Shown one piece after another: positions 10,903 through 20,838 of a DNA stretch of 64,000 nt. Numbering within the stretch: the first letter of the stretch is position 1; each line of letters opens with the position of its first letter. The DNA comes from Clusia tigrina (taxonomy: Eukaryota > Arthropoda > Insecta > Diptera > Clusiidae). Made by a program: the position numbers and the translations under genes. The notes beneath the pieces were generated by a model, which ran no database searches, was not told the origin of the DNA, and saw nothing but the letters and a program-made list of their open reading frames with translations. Location: positions 200,542,258-200,606,257 of the forward strand of contig OV050032.1 in the NCBI GenBank assembly GCA_920105625.2, given 5' to 3'.

Positions 10903-11995
10903 ATGGAACGATACACGCTTGAACACCGCATTGAAATTATTAAAATTCACTACAAAAATGGTGAAAATCTTGCAGTCAAGTCACAGTTCGCAAAACTAAA
11001 GCATTTTTGGGTCGTCGTGAAGCACCTTGTCGGGCCGCAATACAGAAATTGGTGGAAAAACTGGAGCTGTTGGGACAAGTTAGTGATGTGAAGAATAAAA
11101 CCCGTGCACGTCGCTCAAGAACAACTGGGAATATTGCTGCTGTAGCCCAAAGTGTTGACGAAACCCCAGGTTTGTCCATTCCTCGTCGTTCTTTGGAATT
11201 GGGCATTCCACAAATGTCATTACACCGTATTTTGCATAAAGACTTGGGTCTTAAGGCTTAGAAAGTTCAGTTAACACAAGAACTCAAGCCGGCCGATCAT
11301 CAACAACGTCGTGTCTTTGCTGATTGGGTCCTTGAAATGCATGAAAATGATCCGGAATTCCATCGAAAAATCATCTTGACTGATGAGGCCCATTTCCACC
11401 TCGGTGGCTACGTCCACAAGCAAAATTGTCGCATCTGGGGCTCGGAAAACCCAAGGGTTATTGTTGAGAAGCCTCTCCATCCTCAACGTGTGACTGTTTG
11501 GTGCGGTTTATGGTCCGGCGGGGTCATTGGACCTTACTTTTTCGAAAATGATGTGATGGATCAACAGTTACGGTGAATGGATTGCAATATCGAGAGATGA
11601 TTAATGATTTTTTATGGTCGTAGTTGGATGGTATTGATCTGGACAACGTTTACTTTCAACAAGACGGCGCTACGTGCCACACAAGCTACGCAACCATTGC
11701 TCTTTTACGGGAAAAGTTTCCGGACCGTGTTATCTCTCGAAGTGGTGATCACAATTGGCCACCGAGATCTTGTGATTTAACACCTTGCGACTTCTTCCTT
11801 TGGGGCCACGTGAAAGATAAGGTCTACGCCAACAGCCCAGCGTCGATTCAAGACCTCAGAGATAGAATTCGTGAGGCTATCGAGGACATAGGGCAGCCAC
11901 TTTGCGATTTGGTTATGGAAAATTTCATGAAAAGGATATGGTCCTGTAAGCGTGGTCGTGTAGGCCATTTGGCTGATGTTGTTTTTCATTATTAA
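10903..11995 (+). pseudogene. Mariner transposase, DD41D, frameshifted
   Basis: It starts at ATG 10903 (MERYTLEHRIEIIKIHY), with an N-terminal helix-turn-helix-like region. Catalytic positions visible: Asp in IILTDEAHFHLGG (~11380), Asp in VYFQQDGATCHTS (~11655) and Asp in DLTPCDFFLWGH (~11790). Between the second and third lie 41 residues, the DD41D spacing of rosa-type mariners known from Ceratitis. All three Asp are intact. Damage: a frameshift near 11000 in a run of T, a TAG at 11259-11261, a frameshift near 11560-11576 and a TAG at 11621-11623. The frame ends at 11995. No active protein is expected. Confidence 0.9.
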
Positions 11996-12070
11996 CGGCA
12001 TAGCTTCCTCTTTATTATGAAATAAACATCCGATCATTTATCTCAAAAAATGGCATTTTTCTTTGAATAC

Positions 12071-12103
12071 CAAAATAACACCTCTTATTGGAAACCCCTT
12101 TAC
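12071..12103 (-). repeat. Right terminal inverted repeat of mariner
   Basis: Complement reads GTAAAGGGGTTTCC...GAGGTGTTATTTTG, pairing with the left end at 30 of 33 positions. Confidence 0.9.
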
Positions 12104-12124
12104 TACTTTTGAGGTTCCAGTTCT

Positions 12125-13075
12125 AGTTTTCTTTAAATCCGCCTATTTCTGTGAACAAACCTCAGTAGATTCTGTGTCCTTAAGTAGCCAAAGTTTGCAC
12201 TGCTTAGGATGTCAATGCCAAATACCTCGAACCTGATTCTAGCGAAAGCGGGGCATACGCACAAAAGGTAGTAAACCATCTCATCTTCCTCTCCACAAGC
12301 CTGACAAAGTGGACTGTCTACAATGCGCATCTTCTGCATGTGCTTAGCCCGTGCAAAATGACCTCTCATCAGTCCTACCAGAAGTCTGCAGTCTCTCCTA
12401 CCAATTCATAGAAGAAACCTTGACGATCTATCTGAAATAACACTCAGCATAGCCTTGGCCCATTGGCTATCTCTTGCAGTCCCCCATTCGTGATGCTTAG
12501 GCCATGCAAAATGACCTCTCATCAGTCCTACCAGAAGTCTGCAGTCTCTCCTACCAATTCATAGAAGAAACCTTGACGATCTATCTGAAATAACAGGCAG
12601 AATGGCCGTGGCACTTTTGCTGCCTATTACAGTCCCCCATTCATGATGCTTAGCCCATTGATATTGACCGGTCATCAGTCCTACAAGAATTCTGCAGTCT
12701 CTCCTAGCAAGTGAGGGAAGAATCCTTGACTTTCTATCCATTTCCATTGGCTATCTCTTACAGCCCCCCATTCGCGACTCTGACGAATTCACAGGCGACC
12801 TAATCACTAATATTAGCACTAATAGTAGCAAAAACTAAGGGAAGAACAGGTTCCATGGCAGTAAAACTGTTTTAGATCCTTTATCCGCCAGTTTATCCGC
12901 GACTTCATTCCCCATAACATCCATTTGTATCCTGTGACCCATGTTAGCAACAGACTATTAGGCTTTCCAACATAATTCAATGTGGATTTGCACAACAGCA
13001 CCAACTTGGAAGTGACAACGGGGCTAAGTAAGGCTTTCAGGGCACCCTGACTATCGCTGGAGACACACATACTTC
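12125..13075 (-). mobile_element. LINE remnant D: RNase H and Cys-His region
   Basis: Minus strand from 13070: VSSDSQGALKALLSPVV, then LLLTWVTGYKWM and a 'GNEVADKLADKGSK'-like segment, which are the later RNase H motifs. The C-terminal region follows: RRDCRLLVGLMRGHFARAKH, CQACGEEDEMVYYLLCVC and PAFARIRFEVFGIDIL. The segment holding 'CRLLVGLMTGH' is present three times (see 12359-12745). Frames shift between the pieces and it lacks RT. It lies directly beside the mariner right end, so the mariner may have inserted next to or in it. Confidence 0.8.
12359..12745. repeat. Imperfect triplication (163/143 bp) of a LINE C-terminal segment
   Basis: The phrase agtcctac begins at 12371, 12534 and 12677. 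Each copy contains catcagtcctac(c/a)agaa.tctgcagtctctcc and, in two copies, the following tagaagaaaccttgacgatctatctgaaataaca. On the minus strand each encodes 'CR(L/I)LVGLM(R/T)G', so the unit is LINE remnant D coding sequence. Confidence 0.85.
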
Positions 13076-13146
13076 TGCCACGCTATCCACCACGTAGTCT
13101 ATCGCTCTTACTTGATACATACTTGCTATTAATATGTTTCGGCCTT

Positions 13147-13245
13147 AAGAACATTCAGTAAGGAACCGAAGTGCTTTTCGACTGGGGTTTGCCAAGGAAA
13201 TAATTGAGACGCCATCACAACTGGCTTCATCGAGCGCAGAGTGAG
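13147..13245. repeat. Dispersed repeat, copy 1
   Basis: Shares acattcagtaaggaa, then ctggggtttgccaagga and ataattgagacgcca, with 13865-13985. Confidence 0.75.
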
Positions 13246-13311
13246 AAAATAAATGTTGCCTATTCAGCAATCTACGGAACTATGTGTCCAAGAAATCGTA
13301 TAATTTCTCTG

Positions 13312-13850
13312 TGAGCTATAACCATTATAAGGGATTGCAGATGGCAGGATTATGTGGTGGTTCGCTGGCCTTCTCTTGAATACTTGTCTGTCAAAGATTC
13401 GCCAAACTTGTTTAGAAGCCTCTCAAGGTAGGAATTGACGACCATTAAGAGTGGTATAGTCAGCAATATATGGAAGTGGGTTTCCAAGAAATCGTATAAT
13501 TTCTCTCTGAGACTCCAAGATAGTTGATTTTCAAGCGGAAGGTTGTTTCAGTACTCACAAGCCCCCACATTTTAGATACTTCACCACTTTATAGTTATAC
13601 TAGAGCAGAAGTACTCTATGAGATTCCCCACGGTAGGTGGAGAGATCATCACAACTAGATTATATACCATGGAACTGCCTATACTATGCAGTCTTATACC
13701 TATAATGGATGAACTCACATATAAAGAATCGGCATCACCTTTAAAAAGACTGGATATACTCTTAAAGAGACTGATCATACTCAACTATATGAGCATAGGG
13801 TTGGAAGTTCATATACTTCTTCATATACTGTGAGACTATATATGGGACTA
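13312..13850. repeat. Dispersed ~0.5-kb repeat, copy A
   Basis: Closely matches 18328-18838 in the same orientation. Shared landmarks are gattgcagatggcag, gaatacttgtctgtca, gtttccaagaaatcgtata, tttcaagcggaagg and gattccccacggtaggtgg. Copies differ by substitutions and small indels. No coding potential or terminal repeats were recognised; it may be a non-autonomous element or a local duplication. Confidence 0.85.
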
Positions 13851-13864
13851 TATTAAGGACATTC

Positions 13865-13985
13865 AGTAAGGAATGATGATGCGATGATTTGATCACAACC
13901 GCAGTGATTTTCTACTGGGGTTTGCCAAGCATATAATTGAGACGCCACTGACGTCAGCACAACTGGAGTCATGGAGCGCAGTGGC
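13865..13985. repeat. Dispersed repeat, copy 2
   Basis: Partner of 13147-13245, with extra bases after gagacgcca. Confidence 0.7.
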
Positions 13986-14194
13986 TTTACAGTGCTAACA
14001 CTCCATATGACAGGTCAGTTTTGGCGTCGTGGATTCCTAAAATGACGCATCTATATAATGTCTTTTGGAACACTATTGACTTCAGTGTTCTTGGACATGT
14101 GGAGAATCGTGACATGTCAATGAAGAACGGCAGATTAACTGACTCATGTACATCAAAACTGATGCATTGACAAACGTTGACAAATTACTAGGAT

Positions 14195-14962
14195 ACTCTA
14201 CTAAGCCTATGCCCCGAAATATCGAAAACGCGCTGAACACATCTGGGAGTCCCTTGGTTTGAAGGACTACAAGAGGTCGCACCATTACGGACTCTACTAA
14301 GCCTATGCCCCGAAATATCGAAAACGCGCTGAACACATCTGGGAGTCCCTTGGTTTGAAGGACTAGAAGAGGTCGCACCATTACGGACTCTACTAGGCTT
14401 ATCCCCCGAAATATCGAAAACGCGCTGAACACATCTGGGAGTCCCTTGGTTTGAAGGACTAGAAGAGGTCGCACCATTACGGACTCTACTAAGCCTATGC
14501 CCCGAAATATCGAAAACGCGCTGAACACATCTGGGAGTCCCTTGGTTTGAAGGACTACAAGAGGTCGCACCATTACGGACTCTACTAGGCTTATCCCCCG
14601 AAATATCGAAAACGCGCTGAACACATCTGGGAGTCCCTTGGTTTGAAGGACTACAAGAGGTCGCACCATTACGGACTCTACTAAGCTTATCCCCCGAAAT
14701 ATCGAAAACGCGCTGAACACATCTGGGAGTCCCTTGGTTTGAAGGACTACAAGAGGTCGCACCATTACGGACTCTACTAAGCCTATGCCCCGAAATATCG
14801 AAAACGCGCTGAACACATCTGGGAGTCCCTTGGTTTGAAGGACTACAAGAGGTCGCACCATTACGGACTCTACTAAGCCTATGCCCCGAAATATCGAAAA
14901 CGCGCTGAACACATCTGGGAGTCCCTTGGTTTGAAGGACTAGAAGAGGTCGTACAATTAGGA
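14195..14962. repeat. 96-bp tandem repeat x 8
   Basis: actctacta begins at 14195, 14291, 14387 and so on, strictly 96 bp apart through eight copies. Copies differ at few sites (aagcctatgcc versus aggcttatccc; gactacaag versus gactagaag). Because 96 is 32 codons, two minus-strand frames stay open for ~270 residues. This follows from unit length and is not evidence of a gene. A short open segment precedes the array on the minus strand (14963-15009). Confidence 0.9.
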
Positions 14963-15009
14963 ACAGTTTCGCTCTTAAGATTTGCTAAGAGCGTCTCTCT
15001 GTTTACCAA

Positions 15010-15118
15010 TTTACACTAAAACTCTTCAACGGATATCCAACTGGCACCGCAAAGGACTTTGCAGGTGTATGTCTGGCCTTCACGGACAGCCAGTTTAACC
15101 TGACCTAATCTACTAAGA
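15010..15118 (+). mobile_element. Possible LINE 3' end on the plus strand
   Basis: Sequence ending in cagccagtttaacctgacc plus taatc resembles the 'GTAAACTGG..(AACCT)n' 3' ends of the minus-strand LINE copies (39688, 41490), here in the opposite orientation. No coding sequence is attached. Confidence 0.3.
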
Positions 15119-16104
15119 TTACTTACTTACTTACTTTCATAGCCTAATCGCAGAATCTGCGAAACAACCCGCAACCTACGAGGATGATACTCTAGCATAA
15201 ATCCCTGAGAGGAAATTTCAATTAATATAAAATGTGTGAGTGTGTCTAAAGGTCCTCTGAAAGAGGGACCCTTATGGACTCCTCTCTCTTCTAAAAATGA
15301 AGGCAGTACTTCAAAAAGGAGTGTGAATATGTGTATGAGCAATATTTATGGTGCATTTATGTGTGGAAGCAAAAAATATAAATATTAAATAAATATGAAA
15401 GCAAATGTTTCTAAGAAAATGTGAGCATAAGGAATGTCAGAAAAGAAACGAGAATTTAGTGTGGACATTACTTTTTGTTTAGTTGCATCTTAGTCTAAAT
15501 TGTATGAGTGTATATGCGAGTGTAAGTATGATTATTCAAGCATTTGACATGGCCCTTTGGGGGGCGTGGGAAGTGGGGGACCGAAACCAAAACCAAGCCA
15601 CAAAATTAAAGTTTGAACTGGTGCATAAGAACGTGAGGAGAAAGAACAAAAAACGTAAAATTTGCTTACTGTCTCATGGAACCCCAGCGACGATTCGATA
15701 GACTCTCAGGATTGCTGGAAGAGTTTAATGAAAGAGAAAACAAAAATATTGAATATAGAAATGCAAAATATTTATGACAAATGTTTGTGGGGGGAAACTT
15801 ATTTCATAATTTTATGCTACAATACGAATTAAGATAAGAAATTTTACTTATGAAGAGAGGAAGAATGTAAGGAAGAATGTATTCCCCAATGCTTTATACT
15901 AACACTAGAATACGTACTAGATAAGATAGTATGGTAAAAGAGTGGTCCGGATATGCTTGTAAAATCCGAACATAACTCTCTATTCTCTTTGGTACCATTA
16001 ATGAGAAACTTTCTTATGTTAATTTATCAATTTTTAGAAATTTTTGTTAATTTTTTTCTTTTTTTTTTTGCTTATTATTTACTTATTTATCGAATTTTTC
16101 TTCA
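15119..16104. other. No gene seen; AT-rich
   Basis: Begins with (actt)n near 15117-15137. No domain in the short frames. Confidence 0.5.
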
Positions 16105-16396
16105 CCATACTTTGGACACTGTCACCACACTCTTTGGACATTCTCACCACACTCTTAGGACACTCTCACCACTCTTTGGACACTCTCACCACACTCTTTG
16201 GGCAGTCTCACCACTCTTTGGACACTCTTACCACTCTTTGGACATTCTCACCACACTCTTAGGACACTCTCACCACACTCTTTGGACACTCTCACCACAC
16301 TCTTAGGACACTCTCACCACACTCTTTGGGCAGTCTCACCACTCTTTGGACACTCTTACCACTCTTTGGACACTCTCACCACACTCTTTGGACAAA
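16105..16396. repeat. Minisatellite of ~20-23 bp (ttggacactctcaccaca)
   Basis: About 13 copies of tttggacactctcaccacac, with cttagg, gggcag and lost-'aca' variants. Confidence 0.9.
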
Positions 16397-16534
16397 AGAA
16401 TCGTCTCTCTCTCTCTTGAATTAATTAAAAAACGATCAAAAAAATTCATAAAATTAACTATAAAACCACACTCAGAAAAGGAGAGAATGAGGGCAGGTAG
16501 AGAACATTCAAGGATCTAGAAAAAAACACCATAT

Positions 16535-16622
16535 TTGAGAGAAATGGGACACCAAGTGTGCGATTTCTTCTTCTCCCCAAGGATGGGTAGTGACATAAAT
16601 CATGGAGCACCGTCTCCTCCTA
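16535..16622 (-). mobile_element. LINE fragment: Cys-His motif region
   Basis: The minus strand resembles LINE remnant G (41728-41850): a '..EE..VLH.LCH.PSLG..RNR' segment with shared bases gggacaccaagtgtgcgat and tcttctccccaaggatggg. It ends where the GA-rich tract starts at 16622. Confidence 0.6.
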
Positions 16623-17297
16623 CGAGAGAGATAGAACGAGAAAAGGAAAGAAATAGATAGAGATAGGGAGAACGAAACTGAGAGATAAAACAAGAGAACG
16701 AGATAGATAGATAGAGAGAGAGAGACAGAGATATTGAGAGGGAGATGGAGATAGAGATATGAAGAGAGAGAGAGAGAGAGACAGACAGAGAGAGATATAT
16801 TGAGAGAGAGAGAGAGATAAAGGGAACGACAGATCTATAGGGAAGGCGAGATATAAAGAGAACGAGAGAAAGAATCATAATAAGAGAGATAAATGGAACG
16901 AGACAGATAAATAGATCCCGAAAAAACGATAGACAGATAAAAAAATGCGAAAAAGGTAACGAAACCAATAGAAAAAGAGAATAAAAAACAGAACAAGGAA
17001 GACAGGGAGAAATAAGGAGAATGAGTGAGATGGACAGCGATAGAAAAAGTGAGAGGAAGCAAAAGTAAGAGAGCGAGAAAGCACGATTAAGAGAGCGAGT
17101 TAGAGATAGAGATGAAAAGAGATGGAGAGAGAGATATAGGGAACGAGAGAAGTGAAGGTAACGAAAGAGATAAAGAGAACGAGATAGACAAACAGAATGA
17201 GAGAGATAAATGAGGAACGTGACAGATAAATAGATTGCGAAAGAACGATAGAGGCAGATAAAGAAAATCCGACAGAGATAACGAAAGCAAGGGAGTA

Positions 17298-17336
<39 letters not shown>

Positions 17337-17870
17337 GAGTGAGAGAGAGAGAGATAGACAGAGTAATAAAGAAAAGGAGGAAAAGAGGAAAAATTAAGGA
17401 GAATGAGTTGATATGGAGAGAATAATAAAGAGAACGAGGAAGACAGGAAGAAATAAGAAAAATGAGTGATATGGAGAACGATAGAAAACGAACGAGTAAG
17501 CAAAGGAGTAAGAGAGAGAGAGAGAGAGAGAGAGAAAGAGTAATAAAAAAAGGAGGAAAAGAGGGGAAACTTAAGGAGAATGAGTTGATATGGAGAGAAT
17601 AATAAAGAGAACGAGGAAGACAGGAAGAAATAAGAAAAATGAGTGATATGGAGAGCGATAAAAAACGAAAGAGTAAGCAAAAGTAATAAGCGAGAAAGCA
17701 CGAGTAAAAGAGTGAGTTAGAGAGGGAGTTACAGAGCGTGAGACATAGAAAGAAATGGAAAGGAATATAGACAGAGGGAGAATAGACAGAGGGGGAATAG
17801 ACAGAGGCAGAATAGACAGAGTGAGAATAGACAGAGGGAAAATAAACAAAGGGTGAAAGGACTTTCCTAA
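16622..17870. repeat. GA-rich low-complexity tract I
   Basis: The plus strand is almost all purine (gagagata, gagaacgaga, aagag). It contains a duplicated ~220-bp stretch (17380-17500 resembles 17540-17680) and a 17-bp agacagagggagaatag run near 17770-17850. The long minus-strand Ser/Leu/Phe frames are by-products of the pyrimidine strand. Confidence 0.9.
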
Positions 17871-18327
17871 ATAAAACGGTTGTACTTGAAACTAATTTGT
17901 TTCCACATATTTCTATAGAAAAAGGCAAAGAACTCTTTGAGTATATAACGTAGCAAGGAGGTTATTAGCAGGGAGATTTTTTAAAATAATGGCTGCCTCA
18001 TACATATTCTCCATTTCGTCCAAACACCTCTGATTTGAACTTTGCTGCTGGTCAAAATGACCCAATGTTGAATTCCACTTAATGGAGCAGATCGGGTTTT
18101 ATTCAATAGAATTAAAATAGATAGTCTATAATTATATATAATGATCCAAATAAACTTATTCTTTGAATAGGATATCTATTAAGACCATGTGGAAACAAGC
18201 AAATGCACGTCATGGCACTTCCAATAGTTTGACTGCTGAGGTCTCTTAAGGGAACATAATATGCATTCAATGCCTATGTACCAATTATATGGGACTAAAA
18301 CATCAGATCAATACAAAACTTGTACCT
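17871..18327. other. No gene seen
   Basis: AT-rich, unique-looking. Confidence 0.5.
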
Positions 18328-18838
18328 AGAGCTATGACCATTATAAGAGATTGCAGATGGCAGCATTATGTGGTGGGTCACTGGCCTTCTCTTGAATACT
18401 TGTCTGTCACAGATTCGTTAATCTTTCTTAGAAGTCTCTCAAGATAGGAATTGATGACCATTAAGAGTGGTATGGTCAGCAATATATGGAAGTGGGTTTC
18501 CAAGAAATCGTATAATTTCTCTGTGAGACTCCAAGATACTTGATTTTCAAGCGGAAGGCTGTTTCAGTCTTCACAACTCCCTACATTTACAGATACTTCA
18601 CCACTTTATATTCATACTACAGCAGAAGTACTCTATGAGATTCCCCACGGTAGGTGGGATTGAGATGCAGAGATCATCACAAATAGTATATATATCATGG
18701 GATCTCCTATAATATGTTCTCTTATAGAAAGGATGAACTCACAAGTGAAGAATCGACTTCAACTTTAAAGAGACTGGATATACTAAAGGGTTAGAAGTTC
18801 ATATACTTATTCATATGGTATGGGACTATATGCTATCG
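18328..18838. repeat. Dispersed ~0.5-kb repeat, copy B
   Basis: Partner of 13312-13850, same orientation, ~5 kb away. Confidence 0.85.
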
Positions 18839-19004
18839 GACTTCACAAAGCAGGCACCGAAATATGTTACTACTCAACGCTGTGACAGGTCCAAACTATG
18901 GAGAATTTTAAAATATGTAGATATGGTATTCATGAAGGTCTGGAACTATACGAGTACTATAGTAAAATGAATGAATGAATGAATGTAACAGAGAGGGAAA
19001 ATAT

Positions 19005-19164
19005 ACCTCGACCAAATTGATCTATTGTACTCCTCCTGCAAGTTCCTATTAAGGGTCCTATATTAGTCCAACAGTTCCAAGGACACTTAGCACGGACTTG
19101 GGGTTCATTGCTCTAATATCTCTGTCCCAAACATTTCTTCCTACTGCGACCTAAGGCTTCCCCC
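19005..19164 (-). mobile_element. LINE remnant E: 3' end
   Basis: Closely similar to 38085-38250 (LINE remnant F): cctcgaccaa.ttgatct, gtactcctcctgca, ttagtccaacagttc. On the minus strand this is the sequence after the Cys-His motif. The motif itself lies in the adjoining array. Confidence 0.7.
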
Positions 19165-19920
19165 AGTTCATGAGAAGATGCTCTGGTGTTTCTTCTGCCC
19201 TCAGGCCAGTCATACCCCAGATATATCTTCCTATTGGGAGCTAATACTTACCAGTTCATTAGAAGTTTCTCTGGTGTTTCTTCTCCCCTTGGGACAGTCA
19301 TACCCCAGATATATCTTCCTATTGGGAGCTAATACTTACCAGTTCATTAGAAGTTTCTCTGGTGTTTCTTCTCCCCTTGGGACAGTCATACCCCAGATAT
19401 ATCTTCCTATTGGGAGCTAATACTTGCCAGTTCATTACAAGTTTCTCTGGTGTTTCTTCTCCCCTTGGGACAGTCATACCCCAGATATATCTTCCTATTG
19501 GGAGCTAATACTTGCCAGTTCATTACAAGTTTCTCTGGTGTTTCTTCTCCCCTTGGGACAGTCATACCCCAGATATATCTTCCTATTGGGAGCTAATACT
19601 TGCCAGTTCATTAGAAGTTTCTCTGGTGTTTCTTCTCCCCTTGGGACAGTCATACCCCAGATATATCTTCCTATTGGGAGCTAATACTTGCCAGTTCATT
19701 ACAAGTTTCTCTGGTGTTTCTTCTCCCCTTGGGACAGTCATACCCCAGATATATCTTCCTATTGGGAGGTAATACTTGCCAGTTCATTAGAAGTTTCTCT
19801 GGTGTTTCTTCTGCCCTCGGGCCAGTAACGCCTCAGATATTTCTTCCTACTAACGTCCGAAGGCTTCCCCCAGTTCATGAGAAGATGCTCTGGTGTTTCT
19901 TCTGCCTCCGTGCAGACCAT
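19163..19920. repeat. 88-bp tandem repeat, ~9 copies, built from a LINE Cys-His motif
   Basis: agttcat begins at 19165, 19253 and 19341, then every 88 bp, to a last copy at 19872. On the minus strand the outermost copy reads CTEAEETPEHLLMNWG, the same Cys-His motif as LINE remnant F (CRFCTEAEETPEHLL). Inner copies keep a degraded version. The two outer copies (agatgctctgg) are closest to the LINE and the inner ones (agtttctctgg) are homogenised. Confidence 0.9.
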
Positions 19921-20298
19921 ACTATAGTAGAATGGTATTATTTGAATGGTACTTCAGAGAGATAAAACCGAACTTGCGAGCGACCTTCGACCTCTACAGT
20001 TGGCACCAGAGTTACAGCTCGTTACCTTGGCTGAAGCCAGAAGGCATATCTTCCGGTGACTTGTCCTAATACAGATGCACGTTGCAATTGGACAATTGAG
20101 TAAACGAGAGACCAGTGGAAGAGTGAAACCAACAAACTTGAAACAAGCCACCAGAAGAGGACCTGATTGAAGGGGAAACTAGCAAAACTATCAAATCAAA
20201 TTAGGCCTTTTGTTAATAGATTAACCCTACTTAACTAAGTAATTAATTTCTTAGGAAAATAAGGGGTCTAAAAAGTTAAATCCTTGTAGTAAACTCAC

Positions 20299-20803
20299 CT
20301 TGTAGGGGTGCGACGTAGGCTCATGCGTGCCCAGTTGTCGCGTGGTACAAGATTAAATTCATCATCGCTGGAAAAGGGAAAATGTGTCAATTTGTAAATG
20401 GGCATGGCAATCAAACAGAGGCACTTACTTGTTGGGCGTTGAGGCGCTACCATGCGGTGCCAGTTCCAATTCAACTCCAACACTGCCATTTAAGTTGCTG
20501 CTGCCGTTATTTTGGCTCAATTGCATGCCATGTAGCTCCGAATTGGTGTCACATTCGCCGTAGCCCTCATAGAACTCCACATCGGACAGTGAGGAACACT
20601 GCGATTTAGTTGGATCTGTTGGGAGGGAGGCACAAGAGAAAGGACCTTTGTACTGTCTGATGAAAGTAAGAGTAATTTTTAGCGTTCTCACCTGTACTTG
20701 ATGGCGGACTCGATGGTGTTGGACTAGTGTCACCAGACGTAGCCCCGGCGTACAGGAAATTTGCATCCGCTTTGGACGTTTTAATAGTGGGCATAGGCGC
20801 CAT
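20299..20803 (-). CDS. 5' coding exons of an unrecognised host gene (three exons)
   Basis: Spliced on the minus strand: exon 20803-20692 (starts ATG, 37 codons plus 1 nt), exon 20615-20429 (187 bp), exon 20367-20299 (69 bp). The introns are 76 and 61 bp with good sites: donors GTGAGA, GTAAGT and GTGAGT; acceptors CCTCCCAACAG and CCCTTTTCCAG. Frames join cleanly. The 123-residue product is hydrophilic, without membrane segments: a Ser/Thr/Pro stretch (GDTSPTPSSPPSS), an acidic, aromatic segment (SLSDVEFYEGYGECD), then DDEFNLVPRDNWARMSLRR, with a basic SLRRTPT that could be a kinase site. An in-frame TAA at 20828-20830 upstream fixes the start. The open donor at 20298 shows more exons follow at lower coordinates, none recognised here. 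I do not recognise the protein. Confidence 0.8.
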
Positions 20804-20838
20804 TTTCCTCAAAGTGTCCACAAATATTTAAACGAACT
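20804..20838 (-). other. 5' UTR piece and splice acceptor upstream of the start codon
   Basis: On the minus strand, TTTCGCCTTTACAG precedes TTCGTTTAAATATTTGTGG, a pyrimidine-rich acceptor ending at 20837. The first coding exon probably begins at 20836, with a further non-coding exon upstream (higher coordinates). Confidence 0.55.

Larger units (their letters stand above)
10786..12103 (+). mobile_element. Degenerate DD41D (rosa-type) mariner element, ~1.3 kb
   Basis: Complete in length but broken. The ends carry 33-bp inverted repeats matching at 30 of 33 positions (10786-10818 and 12071-12103). The right flank is TA (12104-12105) and the left equivalent reads TT, consistent with a decayed TA target-site duplication. 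The single transposase gene runs between the repeats with frameshifts and stops. Length, terminal repeats, TA flank and transposase all fit the mariner family. Confidence 0.9.

Noticed and set aside
14082..15009. Two ~270-codon repeat proteins on the minus strand
   Set aside because: A 96-bp unit is 32 codons, so any stop-free frame stays open. Two different frames do so equally, giving no sign of selection for one.
16600..17928. 442-codon Ser/Leu/Phe-rich open frame, minus strand
   Set aside because: It is the pyrimidine strand of GA-rich low-complexity DNA, which seldom contains stop codons. Same reason for the long frames at 27356-30813.
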